DNA of 22,127 nucleotides, from positions 1-22,127 of the forward strand of contig BTUV01000049.1 in NCBI GenBank assembly GCA_045863035.1, in the 5' to 3' direction. Shown here one piece after another: positions 1 to 7,462 of this stretch; position 1 is the first letter of the stretch; every line of letters begins with the position of its first letter. Both the position numbers and the translations under genes were made by a program. A model generated the notes under the pieces. The model was not told where the DNA came from. It searched no databases and was given only the letters and a program-made list of their open reading frames with translations. Source of the stretch: H2-BAC3 sp045863035. Lineage in GTDB: Bacteria > Bacteroidota > Ignavibacteria > Ignavibacteriales > Ignavibacteriaceae.

Positions 1-608
1 CATGTTCGCAATAACAAGACTCACCCCCAAACCCCCTCTCTCCTTACAGTGTATGTTTTAACTGAATATATTCTCTTGCAGAATTTAAATTTGTGTTTGC
101 CGGGATCTGCATTGGAAAGAGGGGGCTTAAAAAATTATATATTGTTCATTGTAAATTAGAAGCGGGGGTTTTGCTATAGTAGCATTGACCTTGTGTCTGA
201 AATTTCCTTTTCAAAATTGCATTGTTGTTGATAAGGATATGACTATAATTTTTTGCCACAATGTATCATTAAAATTAGTATGACAAATTATGAGAAAATC
301 TTCGTTTTGACCACGTATTGTCATATTTTTACTATTAGGTCAAATTTTGGCAGAAGTCAGGACCGTTTGCGACTCAACATGAGCACAGACCTGAAGCTAA
401 TAGACGGAAATCTGATCAGAGGAAGCTATATACAAATAAATAAATTTAAAGATTATTACGGCGGTTACCCCAGCCGGGCGAATTTCCAGCATACATTCTC
501 AAACACCCCGATATTTAATCAAATTAAGTAATTTCTGATTATTAAATGCGTCCTACAAATCGGCAGCAGTCAGGTAAAATCAGGTTGCCGAAAGCGTATT
601 TAAAATAA
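1..608. other. Gene-poor, AT-rich intergenic stretch
   Basis: I see no gene here that I can support. The only open frame of any length (253-531, plus) encodes a peptide with no recognisable domain, no ribosome binding site and composition unlike the real genes nearby, so I treat it as chance. The stretch contains one imperfect inverted repeat near its left end (32-125, listed separately). It lies downstream of the hydrogenase operon, beyond that operon's terminator. Confidence 0.6.
32..125. repeat. Imperfect inverted repeat with C/G-run arms
   Basis: CCCCCTCTCTCC at 32-43 pairs with GGAAAGAGGGGG at 114-125, matching 11 of 12 positions, across about 70 bases of AT-rich DNA. The arms could belong to a degenerate non-coding repeat element or form a weak long-range hairpin. 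There are no terminal direct repeats or coding content that would make it a recognisable mobile element. Confidence 0.35.
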
Positions 609-638
609 AAATCCTCCGCAGGTGGAAGCGGAGGATTT
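609..638 (-). terminator. Rho-independent terminator of the hydrogenase operon
   Basis: AAATCCTCCGC (609-619) and GCGGAGGATTT (628-638) form a perfect 11-bp stem with an 8-base loop. On the minus strand the stem is followed by a T-rich tail (TTTTTATTTTA). It sits about 36 bases after the hydA stop codon, as expected for the end of hydCBA transcription. Confidence 0.88.
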
Positions 639-674
639 GCTTAAATGAAAGAAATATACCAGGATACTCTGCAC

Positions 675-2462
675 TCAATAACGGTTTCGCTTCGTATAAT
701 GAGTGTGGAGCAGTTTGTGTGACTTCTTCCCTAAAGGACCTTCAGGCAGGAAGTCTTTGTATATCTGTACTATTTCAGGGTTCTCATGTGATTTCCTGAT
801 CTCCTTGCCTTCATCTTCAGCATAAATAGCAGCGATTCTTTTTTTGCGGATAGCATCATTGGTCGGAATTGGTTGTCCGCCTCCGCCAATGCAACCGCCC
901 GGACATGCCATGATCTCAATAAAATGATAGGGTGATTCATTCCGTTTTACTTGTTCCATGATGGTTCTGGCATTTTTCAAACCATGAGCAATGGCAACAC
1001 GCAGTTCTACTCCTTCAAGAAAGTCCCACTCAGGTTTGCAGCCAACAAGAGGAATTGAGGCCTCCTTGATTTTTTCAAGTCCGCGCGCCGCAATGATGTT
1101 AAGATTCTTAAAGGGAACAGGTTTACCGGTAACAATTTCATAAACGGTACGCAGGGCTGCTTCCATTACACCGCCGGTTGCTCCGAAAAGAACCGCAGCG
1201 CCTGAGGAGTCACCCATCATACTGTCAAATTTTTCATCTTCCAGTTTTGCAAAATCAATACCCGCCTGCCGTATCATTCTGCCAAGCTCGCGTGTAGTAA
1301 GTCCGGCATCTATATCCTGAAAACCGCTTGCTTTCATTTCGGGTCTGTTGGCTTCATATTTTTTTGCCGCGCAAGGCATAACCGAAACGGAAACAATATC
1401 TTCCGGTTTTATTCCGATTTTATGTGCATAGTAAGTTTTGGCAAGTGTGCCGAACATCTGCTGAGGTGATTTACATGTTGAAAGATTATCAAGATGTTCC
1501 GGATACATGTGCTCTATATATTTAACCCAACCCGGAGAACAGGAGGAAATCATAGGCAGAGCAACATTTTCTTTGTCGCGGAATGCCTTCTTCAGCCGGA
1601 GAAGCAGCTCTGATCCTTCTTCCATGATTGTGAGATCAGCAGTGAAATCAGTATCAAGAACAGAATCAAAGCCGAGCTTCTTCATAGCCGCGACCATCTT
1701 TCCGGTAACTCTCTGACCCGGAGGATAGTCGAGTGTTTCACCAAGCGCGACTCGCACACTCGGCGCTGAGTTTATAACTACATGTTTGTTCGGGTCCCCT
1801 ATTGCTTCCCATATATCATCATAATATCTGCGTTCAGTTAATGCTCCGGTGGGGCAGTGTATAACGCACTGCCCGCAGTTAACACAGACCACCTCATTAA
1901 GGGGGAGATCCATAAAAGTTGATATTTTCATATCTTTACCTTTATGTGCTACGGTTATAGCATTAACATGTTGCAGCTCAGAGCAGGTTCTCACGCATCT
2001 CTGGCATCTTACGCATTTACTGTCATCCTTTTCAATTGACCAGGATGAGCGGTCAACCTGAATATTTGGTTTAAGAACACTGAGGTAACGTGTATTATCA
2101 ACGTTATATTCAGCCGCAAGATTTTGCAGTTCACAATTAAGACTTCGGTAACAAGTAGTGCATTGCGTGTTATGTTCGGAGACCAGCAGCGCGATGATAT
2201 CTTTCCGTGCGTTGCGTACAACCGGTGAACTGGTATGAACGACCATGCCGTTAGACGCGGGGGTTGAACAGGATGCTACAAGAGTTCTTGACCCTTCCAC
2301 TTCAACAACGCAAATCCGGCAGTTACCGGCTACGCATAAGTCTTCATGGTAGCAAAGTGTCGGGATGTTTACCTTTGCTTTGTGAGCCGCCTGAAGAATA
2401 GAAGTTCCATCGGGGATGGTGACTTCACGATTATCAATAGTTAGTGTTATATAATTTTCCAT
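675..2462 (-). CDS. hydA: [FeFe] hydrogenase catalytic subunit HydA (NAD-linked multimeric type)
   Basis: 595-residue catalytic subunit that interconverts protons and H2 at the H-cluster. The domains in order are as follows. A plant-type [2Fe-2S] domain has C37, C48, C51 and C65. A His-Cys3 [4Fe-4S] site has H97, C101, C104 and C110. A 2x[4Fe-4S] ferredoxin domain has C150/153/156/160 and C193/196/199/203. The H-cluster domain has the three signatures SSCSPGW (306-312), MPCAAKK (362-368) and ACPGGCIGGGGQ (519-530). The protein ends with the small-subunit-like C-terminal segment (about 535-595). All Fe-S ligands appear intact, so the enzyme should be active if the HydEFG maturases exist elsewhere; none are in this window. 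It has no extra C-terminal [2Fe-2S] domain. AGGAG seven bases before the ATG supports the start. It is the last gene of hydCBA, ten bases after hydB. The protein is cytoplasmic (no signal peptide). Confidence 0.95.
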   Translation of the reverse strand: MENYITLTIDNREVTIPDGTSILQAAHKAKVNIPTLCYHEDLCVAGNCRICVVEVEGSRTLVASCSTPASNGMVVHTSSPVVRNARKDIIALLVSEHNTQCTTCYRSLNCELQNLAAEYNVDNTRYLSVLKPNIQVDRSSWSIEKDDSKCVRCQRCVRTCSELQHVNAITVAHKGKDMKISTFMDLPLNEVVCVNCGQCVIHCPTGALTERRYYDDIWEAIGDPNKHVVINSAPSVRVALGETLDYPPGQRVTGKMVAAMKKLGFDSVLDTDFTADLTIMEEGSELLLRLKKAFRDKENVALPMISSCSPGWVKYIEHMYPEHLDNLSTCKSPQQMFGTLAKTYYAHKIGIKPEDIVSVSVMPCAAKKYEANRPEMKASGFQDIDAGLTTRELGRMIRQAGIDFAKLEDEKFDSMMGDSSGAAVLFGATGGVMEAALRTVYEIVTGKPVPFKNLNIIAARGLEKIKEASIPLVGCKPEWDFLEGVELRVAIAHGLKNARTIMEQVKRNESPYHFIEIMACPGGCIGGGGQPIPTNDAIRKKRIAAIYAEDEGKEIRKSHENPEIVQIYKDFLPEGPLGKKSHKLLHTHYTKRNRY

Positions 2463-2472
2463 TTTTCAGCTC

Positions 2473-3654
2473 CTAATAAATCATTTCTTCAGCGAAATTG
2501 GTAACAATAGAAGAGAAGGAGTTAGCCACAGACTGACCAAGTCCGCATTTAGAAGTAATCTTCATTGTTTCGCTGAGTTTAAGAAGCTGGTTCAGATAAT
2601 CAGGGTCCCTCTCTCCTTTCTTCACGGCCTCAATTCCGTTTTTTAGCTGCTGGCAACCGATGCGGCAGGGGGTACATTGACCGCAGGACTCCTCAGCAAA
2701 GAAATCGAGATAATTCCGCAGTATATTATACATTGAGCGGGAACTGTTAAAGAGCATCATAGAACCGCCTGTGGGGAGTGAGTCTCCGATCAGACCACCG
2801 CGGTAGCCGATAGTTGTATCATTAAATTTTTTTCGGGGAACACAGAATCCGGAAGCCCCTCCAACCTGTACGGCTTTGGTGTCACCGTCACCGAACTCAT
2901 CAACAAATTCAGCAAGTGACAGTCCGAATTCAAGGTCATATATACCCGGTCTGGGTGTGTCGCCCGATACTGAAAAAAGCTTTGAGCCGCGGGAATCCTG
3001 TATGCCAAGTTTTTTGAACTCCTCAGGACCAATACGGCAGACCATAAACGCGGAGACAAGAGTTTCTACATTGTTTACTACTGTCGGCTTGCCGAGATAT
3101 CCATTAGTTGTGGGGAACGGGGGTTTGTTTCGCGGTTCGCCCCGTTTGCCTTCCATGCTTTGCAGTAATGCAGTTTCTTCGCCGCATATATATGCACCGC
3201 AGCCCATAAATATTTCAACTTTGAATTTGATGTTATTGCTTTTGAGAATTTTGTGAAATTCTTCAAGTTCTTTCTGCAGCTTGTTAACAAGAAAACTGTA
3301 TTCCGCGCGGAGATAAATATATCCTTTGGCTGCACCGGTAACTTTTGACGCCAAAGCCATTCCGGCAAGGACACGCTTAGGAACATGGTCAAGAATTTCT
3401 CTATCCTTAAATGTACCCGGCTCACCCTCGTCAGCGTTGCAAATGATATATTTATCATCAGATACTGCCTCAGCGCAGAGTTTCCATTTAAGACCTGTGG
3501 GGAAACCCGCCCCGCCTCTGCCTTTAAGCCCTGATTCAATTAGATCTTTAAGAATTTCATCAGAATTTCTGGCGAGCATCTCAAAGAGAATTTTGTACTC
3601 CTCATTTGAATAGTTTCCGAGGATGAGGTCAACTTTTTTTAATGATAATTTCAT
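2473..3654 (-). CDS. hydB: NuoF-like flavoprotein subunit HydB, short core form
   Basis: 393-residue homologue of the FMN- and NAD(H)-binding subunit of complex I (NuoF). It passes electrons between NAD(H) and the hydrogenase. Visible features are the glycine-rich GRGGAGFPTG (45-54), the CNADEGEPGTFKDR segment (72-85), GCGAYICGEETAL (151-163), and the N3 [4Fe-4S] ligands C324, C327, C330 and C370. Bifurcating HydB proteins are about 600 residues. They add an N-terminal thioredoxin-like [2Fe-2S] domain and a C-terminal 2x[4Fe-4S] ferredoxin domain, and both are absent here. The gene is not truncated by mutation, because the frame is clean, the start has an AGGAAG ribosome site and hydA follows after ten bases. 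I infer an NADH-dependent, probably non-bifurcating hydrogenase. It lies twelve bases after hydC. Confidence 0.92.
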   Translation of the reverse strand: MKLSLKKVDLILGNYSNEEYKILFEMLARNSDEILKDLIESGLKGRGGAGFPTGLKWKLCAEAVSDDKYIICNADEGEPGTFKDREILDHVPKRVLAGMALASKVTGAAKGYIYLRAEYSFLVNKLQKELEEFHKILKSNNIKFKVEIFMGCGAYICGEETALLQSMEGKRGEPRNKPPFPTTNGYLGKPTVVNNVETLVSAFMVCRIGPEEFKKLGIQDSRGSKLFSVSGDTPRPGIYDLEFGLSLAEFVDEFGDGDTKAVQVGGASGFCVPRKKFNDTTIGYRGGLIGDSLPTGGSMMLFNSSRSMYNILRNYLDFFAEESCGQCTPCRIGCQQLKNGIEAVKKGERDPDYLNQLLKLSETMKITSKCGLGQSVANSFSSIVTNFAEEMIY

Positions 3655-3666
3655 GATGTCTGCTTC

Positions 3667-4131
3667 CTACCTGTTCTTATAACTTGCAATTATCTGGCGG
3701 ACTTTATCAGGGGTAAGGTCTGTATATGCTTCGTTATTGATGAGCATGGCAGGCGCCTTATGACAGAGTCCGAGGCAGTTTGTATAGCAGAGGGAAAATT
3801 TACGGTTATGAGTGGTCTGCCCCATTTTTATTTTGAGAAGATTTTCGAGTGTGTCAACTATCTGCTTTTTATTTTTCATATCACACACAATAGTTTTGCA
3901 GATGCGTATGACAAACTCGCCCTGTGGAGTTCCGCTCAGGAAGGAATAAAAAGTAGCTTTGCCAAATACTTCAGCGGATGAAATATCAAGCTGCCGGGCT
4001 ACTTCGACCATGGATTCATCAGAAAGGTAATGGAATTTCTCATACACCCCGCGAAGGATTGGAAGTAACTGGCGCCTTTCTTTTCCGTATCTGAGCGTCA
4101 GTTCCGTTACGGTGGATTCAACTAAGGTCAT
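3667..4131 (-). CDS. hydC: NuoE-like thioredoxin-fold [2Fe-2S] subunit HydC
   Basis: 154-residue subunit related to the 24-kDa NuoE subunit of complex I. It holds one [2Fe-2S] cluster that relays electrons beside the HydB flavin. The ligand pattern is clear: CKTIVC (C78, C83) and, about 32 residues on, CYTNC (C115, C119). Helical N-terminal and thioredoxin-like C-terminal parts have the usual family length. I chose the ATG at 4131 because GGAGAG lies seven bases upstream. A GTG at 4152 would add seven residues but has no ribosome site. This is the first gene of the hydCBA operon. A small palindrome (4156-4169) lies just upstream. Confidence 0.92.
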   Translation of the reverse strand: MTLVESTVTELTLRYGKERRQLLPILRGVYEKFHYLSDESMVEVARQLDISSAEVFGKATFYSFLSGTPQGEFVIRICKTIVCDMKNKKQIVDTLENLLKIKMGQTTHNRKFSLCYTNCLGLCHKAPAMLINNEAYTDLTPDKVRQIIASYKNR

Positions 4132-4155
4132 ATTTCTACTCTCCGGGTTCACAAT

Positions 4156-4169
4156 CAGTTAACTAACTG
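4156..4169. promoter_or_regulatory. Short palindrome upstream of hydC, possible operator
   Basis: CAGTTA-AC-TAACTG is a perfect 6-bp inverted repeat with a 2-bp spacer. It sits 25 bases before the preferred hydC start, in the hydC/doxX divergent region (4153-4399). The position fits a regulator site controlling the hydrogenase operon. It does not match the Rex operator consensus (TTGTGAA-N4-TTCACAA) that I would expect for redox control, so the cognate regulator is unknown. The rest of the divergent region is AT-rich with no further clear signal. Confidence 0.3.
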
Positions 4170-4399
4170 TCCTCTTTGCGCTCGGAAAGACTTCTTCAGC
4201 AGAAAAATATCTGCACTACAAATTTAGGGAGATTATTATTCACATCAAATGGAAACTAATTGCTATTTTTTTTGTTATATATACATGATGAGCTTTACGG
4301 AATACTGTAATAAAACTCATCAACCACAGAAAAAATATTGCTAAATTAGTCAACACAATTTTTACGATTGTTCACTTTTTCAACACGAGGAATAAAAAT

Positions 4400-4819
4400 A
4401 TGATAAAGAAAATTCTATCAACCGAACCATTGTTTTTTGATCTGGGTCTGCTTATAGCCCGTATTTGGCTGGGAGTCACATTTATTGTTTTTCATGGCTA
4501 CAGAAAGATTACAAATCCGGAGGGTTGGGAAAAACTGGGAACAAGTATGGCAAGTCTGGGGGTTGATTTTGCCCCTGCTTTTTGGGGTTTTATGGCTGCT
4601 TTCACTGAGTCATTCGGAGCTCTTTTTTTGCTGCTGGGCTTTTTCACCCGCCCCTTTTCAGCGCTCTTGGCTTTTACGATGTTCATTGCAACCCTGAAAC
4701 ACCTGCTCGCTGATGAAAAATTTTCTTATCCGCTTGAAATGATGGCAGTTTTTACACTTTTCGCATTTCTCGGAGCAGGTAAGTATAGTCTGGACAAGTT
4801 GATAACAGATCGCGGGTAA
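4400..4819 (+). CDS. DoxX-family integral membrane protein
   Basis: 139-residue protein predicted to span the inner membrane four times (about 15-35, 58-80, 84-104 and 113-132). The typical DoxX start LLIARIWLG and the HG-Y-K and TE-GALFLLLGFFTRP segments are present. The family was named for a subunit of an archaeal thiosulfate:quinone oxidoreductase, but most bacterial members have no proven role and are often linked to redox stress. GAGGA eight bases before the ATG supports the start. It is a single gene divergent from hydCBA, and no catalytic partner lies beside it. I infer only a membrane redox-associated role. Confidence 0.85.
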   Translation: MIKKILSTEPLFFDLGLLIARIWLGVTFIVFHGYRKITNPEGWEKLGTSMASLGVDFAPAFWGFMAAFTESFGALFLLLGFFTRPFSALLAFTMFIATLKHLLADEKFSYPLEMMAVFTLFAFLGAGKYSLDKLITDRG

Positions 4820-4968
4820 ATCAGGCAACACTGCCCGTATATGTTGTAAAGGTGACAATCAGAAGCGAGCTGCTACTGCTGACAGGCGAAGTTCTTTGTG
4901 AGTGGCGCTGGACATCGCTGCGTAAGAAGAGTATCTGCTATTGGTCATATATATTCACGATACAAATA

Positions 4969-5010
4969 ATCTGCCCCGCTGCTTTTTTTATCAGGAGCAG
5001 CAGGGCAGAT
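4969..5010. terminator. Hairpin between convergent doxX and the TonB-like gene
   Basis: ATCTGCCC (4969-4976) plus GCTGCT (4978-4983) pairs with AGCAGC (4996-5001) plus GGGCAGAT (5003-5010). This gives a 14-bp stem with one C-A mismatch and a T-rich 12-base loop. It lies between two convergent genes, so it may end transcription from both sides. The flanking U-tracts are weak. Otherwise 4820-5024 holds nothing I recognise. Confidence 0.6.
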
Positions 5011-5024
5011 ATTATCGAACAAAG

Positions 5025-5783
5025 TTATTTCAGGCGAAACTGAACCGGTATTACAAGTTTCACTTTTACGTTCTTCCCCTTATGTTCACCGGGTGTAAAA
5101 CTGATTTTATTAACCGCGTTGAGTGCCGCTGTATCCAGCTCCGGATGTGTCCCCTTCAATACTTCAGTTGAAAGAATCTTTCCATTTTCATCTACAACCA
5201 CTGAAACAAAAACCTTCCCCTGGATACCGGCTTTTTTTGCTGATTCAGGATATACAATGGCTTTTAGGAGAGATTGCATCCCGCCGACAATTTCAGGCAT
5301 TTTATCAGCTTCAGTGAGGATATCACTATTGCTGTCTTTTTCTGTTTTTTCTTTTTGAGTCTTAAAATCCTTACTCAGCTTAAATGATACAGGTATGGTT
5401 ATTTTAACACGCACGTTTTTCCCGTCTTTTATACCGGGGGTGAATTTGGTTTTTCTGATGGCAGTTACCGCGGCTTCATCTAAAAGTTTATCGGCGCTTT
5501 TTTCAACGGTTAATGTACCGGGTTCTCCTTTTTCACTGATAATGGTACTGATAAATACAATGCCTTCCTTGCCGGCTTTTGCCGCCTCTTTCGGATATAC
5601 AACATTTTTCATAATTGCTTCGATGCCTCCCTCAGGCAGGGGCATTACATCTGCTTCTGTATATATAGTAGTATCAGATGATTCTGAACTAAGGGCTATA
5701 TCAGGCATCTGGTTGAGCGGCTGGAGGAACTCCTGCGCTAAACTGAATCCTGAGATCAGGATAAGGATGAGTATATATTTCAT
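5025..5783 (-). CDS. Secreted protein with two TonB C-terminal domains
   Basis: 252-residue protein with a signal peptide (about 1-17, ending in SLAQ). Two tandem TonB_C-type domains occupy about 51-136 and 167-252. Each begins with a TEAD-MP-GG lead-in and carries the VYP-A-KAG-G-VF-S and FTPG-GK-VKV-IPV-F signatures. TonB C-terminal domains normally contact outer-membrane receptor plugs. A true TonB has an uncleaved N-terminal anchor and a Pro-rich spacer, and this protein has neither. The two domains are separated by a Lys/Glu/Asp-rich linker. It is third in an operon, eleven bases after the anti-sigma gene, so the envelope-sensing sigma factor probably controls it. Energy transduction is unlikely. 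A structural or competitor role in the periplasm is my inference. Confidence 0.85.
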   Translation of the reverse strand: MKYILILILISGFSLAQEFLQPLNQMPDIALSSESSDTTIYTEADVMPLPEGGIEAIMKNVVYPKEAAKAGKEGIVFISTIISEKGEPGTLTVEKSADKLLDEAAVTAIRKTKFTPGIKDGKNVRVKITIPVSFKLSKDFKTQKEKTEKDSNSDILTEADKMPEIVGGMQSLLKAIVYPESAKKAGIQGKVFVSVVVDENGKILSTEVLKGTHPELDTAALNAVNKISFTPGEHKGKNVKVKLVIPVQFRLK

Positions 5784-5794
5784 GGCAGCTCCTG

Positions 5795-6247
5795 TTAATT
5801 ATTAATAGCGGGTTTAACGGTGACCACCGGAAAACTGTTATAAAGCATTTCAATGGTCTGGTTTTGTGTTTTAATTTTTTCGTCAAGCTGTGTAAGTGTA
5901 ACTCTGTATGACTGCAGCTCGGTCATCAGAAAGAATGTAATCAGCGCAAAGATAACCGCAAAAGCTCCAGCGGCAGGAAACATCCACGCGTGATATCGGG
6001 GTGCGCTGCCGGGTGAAACTGAGCGTTCAGCATCAACTGACATGAGAATCTTATTATCAAGTGAGTCGGGGAAATCAACTTGAGAAAGTTCAACTCCGCT
6101 GCGGAGCAAATGCAGATTTCTGAAATAGTCGCGCGATTCTTCGTCAGCAGCAATCATAGAAAAGAGAGCCGGCTCTTCATTCTTTGAGAGTTCACCGTCA
6201 AAATATGAGTTTATCATTTCAGTCAAATTTAATTTTCTATCCATCAT
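5795..6247 (-). CDS. Membrane-anchored anti-sigma factor
   Basis: 150-residue single-pass membrane protein. An N-terminal cytoplasmic helical domain (about 5-60) has the anti-sigma pattern (SYFDGELS, EE, ADEESRDYFR). A transmembrane helix lies at about 87-108. A C-terminal segment rich in Gln/Glu/Thr (about 110-136) is probably a short coiled coil facing the periplasm. The zinc ligands H-x3-C-x2-C of ZAS-type anti-sigma factors are absent. The start codon overlaps the sigma factor stop by one base (TAATG), so the two are translationally coupled, typical of sigma/anti-sigma pairs. I infer that it binds and holds the upstream ECF sigma factor. Confidence 0.82.
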   Translation of the reverse strand: MMDRKLNLTEMINSYFDGELSKNEEPALFSMIAADEESRDYFRNLHLLRSGVELSQVDFPDSLDNKILMSVDAERSVSPGSAPRYHAWMFPAAGAFAVIFALITFFLMTELQSYRVTLTQLDEKIKTQNQTIEMLYNSFPVVTVKPAINN

Positions 6248-6765
6248 TACACCTTATTGTAGTAAGCTGAAAATTTTTTAATAAGCTTTTGCCTTGTTTT
6301 ATAGAGACGGCTTTTTACCAAACCCGGCTCAACATCAAGCAGGGCAGCAATTTCCTCATAATGAAGCCCGCCATATTCGCGCAGAATGAAAACTTCCTTT
6401 TGATCAGGGGGAAGTTTATCCAGTTCTTTACTGACCAGATCGCCGAGCTCCTGAAGGGAATACTCGGCTTCCGGATCTGTTCCGCCGGGGAGTTCAAGAT
6501 TATCGGTATCAATTGGGGTATCAAGGTCAGTTTTTATCTTTTTCTGTCTGAACCAGCTAAATACCTCATTCCGTGCGGTACGGAAAAGCCAGAAATCCAC
6601 AGATGCCTGGTTTCGTATGGTGCTAAGGTTTTCGTAAAACTTCAGATAAACGCATTGCACCAGGTCTTCAGTGATCATTCTGTTTCCGGTCATTTTGAGG
6701 ATATAGTTAAATATCCTTTTCTTTGTCCGATTATAGTGCACGGTAAAAGTCAGTAATTCAGTCAT
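6247..6765 (-). CDS. ECF-type RNA polymerase sigma factor (sigma-70 family)
   Basis: 172-residue sigma factor with region 2 (about 7-76, including FNYILKMTGN, DLVQCVYLKFYENL and FWLFRTARNEVFSWFR) and region 4 (about 108-163, including KLPPDQKEVFILREYGGLHYEE and the helix-turn-helix IAALLDVEPGLVKSRLYKTRQKL). Regions 1 and 3 are absent, as in all ECF factors. It directs RNA polymerase to an envelope-response regulon that probably includes its own operon. It is the first gene of sigma / anti-sigma / double TonB_C, and is divergent from the MerR gene. AAGGAA lies a little far (11 bases) from the ATG, so the start is reasonable but not certain. Confidence 0.92.
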   Translation of the reverse strand: MTELLTFTVHYNRTKKRIFNYILKMTGNRMITEDLVQCVYLKFYENLSTIRNQASVDFWLFRTARNEVFSWFRQKKIKTDLDTPIDTDNLELPGGTDPEAEYSLQELGDLVSKELDKLPPDQKEVFILREYGGLHYEEIAALLDVEPGLVKSRLYKTRQKLIKKFSAYYNKV

Positions 6766-6925
6766 CTTTTGCTGTATTCCTTCATACTTAAAAGATGATC
6801 CGGAAGGAAGAAAGTTGCCATTTTTGGAAAATTTTTTCTGAATAATGATAAAAATAACTGTGAAGGGGACACAAAAGAGGTTAATTTATGCGATTATTGC
6901 GAAAAATCTAAACCGGATGTGAGAA

Positions 6926-6956
6926 TTATGAATGGCACAAATGTTGCTATTCATAA
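6926..6956. promoter_or_regulatory. Long dyad, candidate MerR-type operator
   Basis: TTATGAATGGCA (6926-6937) and TGCTATTCATAA (6945-6956) form a 12-bp inverted repeat with one mismatch around a 7-bp spacer. It ends 25 bases before the preferred merR start at 6982, in the sigma/MerR divergent region. MerR regulators bind dyads of this kind within the promoter they control. The merR gene leads the cytochrome/transporter operon with only a short gap after it, so this is the natural operator for the whole unit. A TAGGTTTA at 6960-6967 resembles the TAnnTTTG -7 box of Bacteroidota promoters, but that is weak evidence. Confidence 0.6.
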
Positions 6957-6981
6957 ATATAGGTTTAACAAGAGACAAACG

Positions 6982-7431
6982 ATGCATACAGAAAACGATC
7001 CGATATACTCGATAGGCACCGCAGCCCGAATGACGGGGGTTAGCGTTCATACCTTAAGACTATATGAGCGGGAGGGGTTGGTAAGACCGGTAAAATCCTC
7101 TGGTAATCAGCGGCTCTACTCGGACAGCGATATTGAGCGCATTCAGTGCATACGGGATGCCATCAACGGCGAAAAAATAAGCATAGCAGGAATCAGGCAC
7201 ATACACGGAATGATACCCTGCTGGAAGATAAAAAACTGCCCCGATGAACAGCGAATTGTCTGCAAGGCCTTTACCGGAAATGGAAATGGCGGATGCTGGA
7301 CGTACGAACACGAGGGCAACGTTTGCAGCACAAGTGAGTGCCGTGAGTGCCCGGTTTACCGGTTCTCAAGCAACTGTAAATCAGTCAAAATGCTTGTCAG
7401 GGGTAATTACACCGAACTTCAAAACATCTGA
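6982..7431 (+). CDS. MerR-family regulator with C-terminal two-CW cysteine-rich domain
   Basis: About 149 residues. The N-terminal MerR winged helix (YSIGTAARMTGVSVHTLRLY, then RLYSDSDIERI) fills residues 8-75. Instead of the usual long dimer helix and effector domain, a compact domain follows with eight Cys in CW-x4-C, C, CW, C-x4-C-x2-C and a last Cys (about 80-132). This matches the two-CW pattern of bacterial sensory proteins and could hold metal or an Fe-S cluster, or act as a thiol redox switch. I chose the ATG at 6982 because the winged helix begins at once and because the dyad at 6926-6956 would otherwise lie inside coding sequence. A GTG at 6919 or ATG at 6928 would add 21 or 18 residues. 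It is 31 bases upstream of the octahaem cytochrome gene and probably controls it. Confidence 0.88.
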   Translation: MHTENDPIYSIGTAARMTGVSVHTLRLYEREGLVRPVKSSGNQRLYSDSDIERIQCIRDAINGEKISIAGIRHIHGMIPCWKIKNCPDEQRIVCKAFTGNGNGGCWTYEHEGNVCSTSECRECPVYRFSSNCKSVKMLVRGNYTELQNI

Positions 7432-7462
7432 TATATATAAGCAGACAACGGAATAACAAACA

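Noticed and set aside
253..531. 92-residue open frame in the left intergenic region
   Set aside because: No ribosome site, no recognisable domain, and unusual composition; best explained as chance in AT-rich DNA.
4852..5043. Open frame between doxX and the TonB-like gene
   Set aside because: Runs through the convergent hairpin, has no ribosome site or domain, and overlaps the real gene on the other strand.
5025..5783. Calling this a true TonB energy transducer
   Set aside because: A cleavable signal peptide, no Pro-rich spacer and no anchoring helix beyond it.
6888..6911. Seven-codon open frame (MRLLRKI) with AAGAGG upstream before the MerR gene
   Set aside because: Has a ribosome site but no leader-peptide pattern or attenuator hairpin; too short to support.
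6919..6981. GTG (6919) or ATG (6928) as the MerR start
   Set aside because: Would put the 6926-6956 dyad inside the coding region and add unconserved residues before the winged helix.
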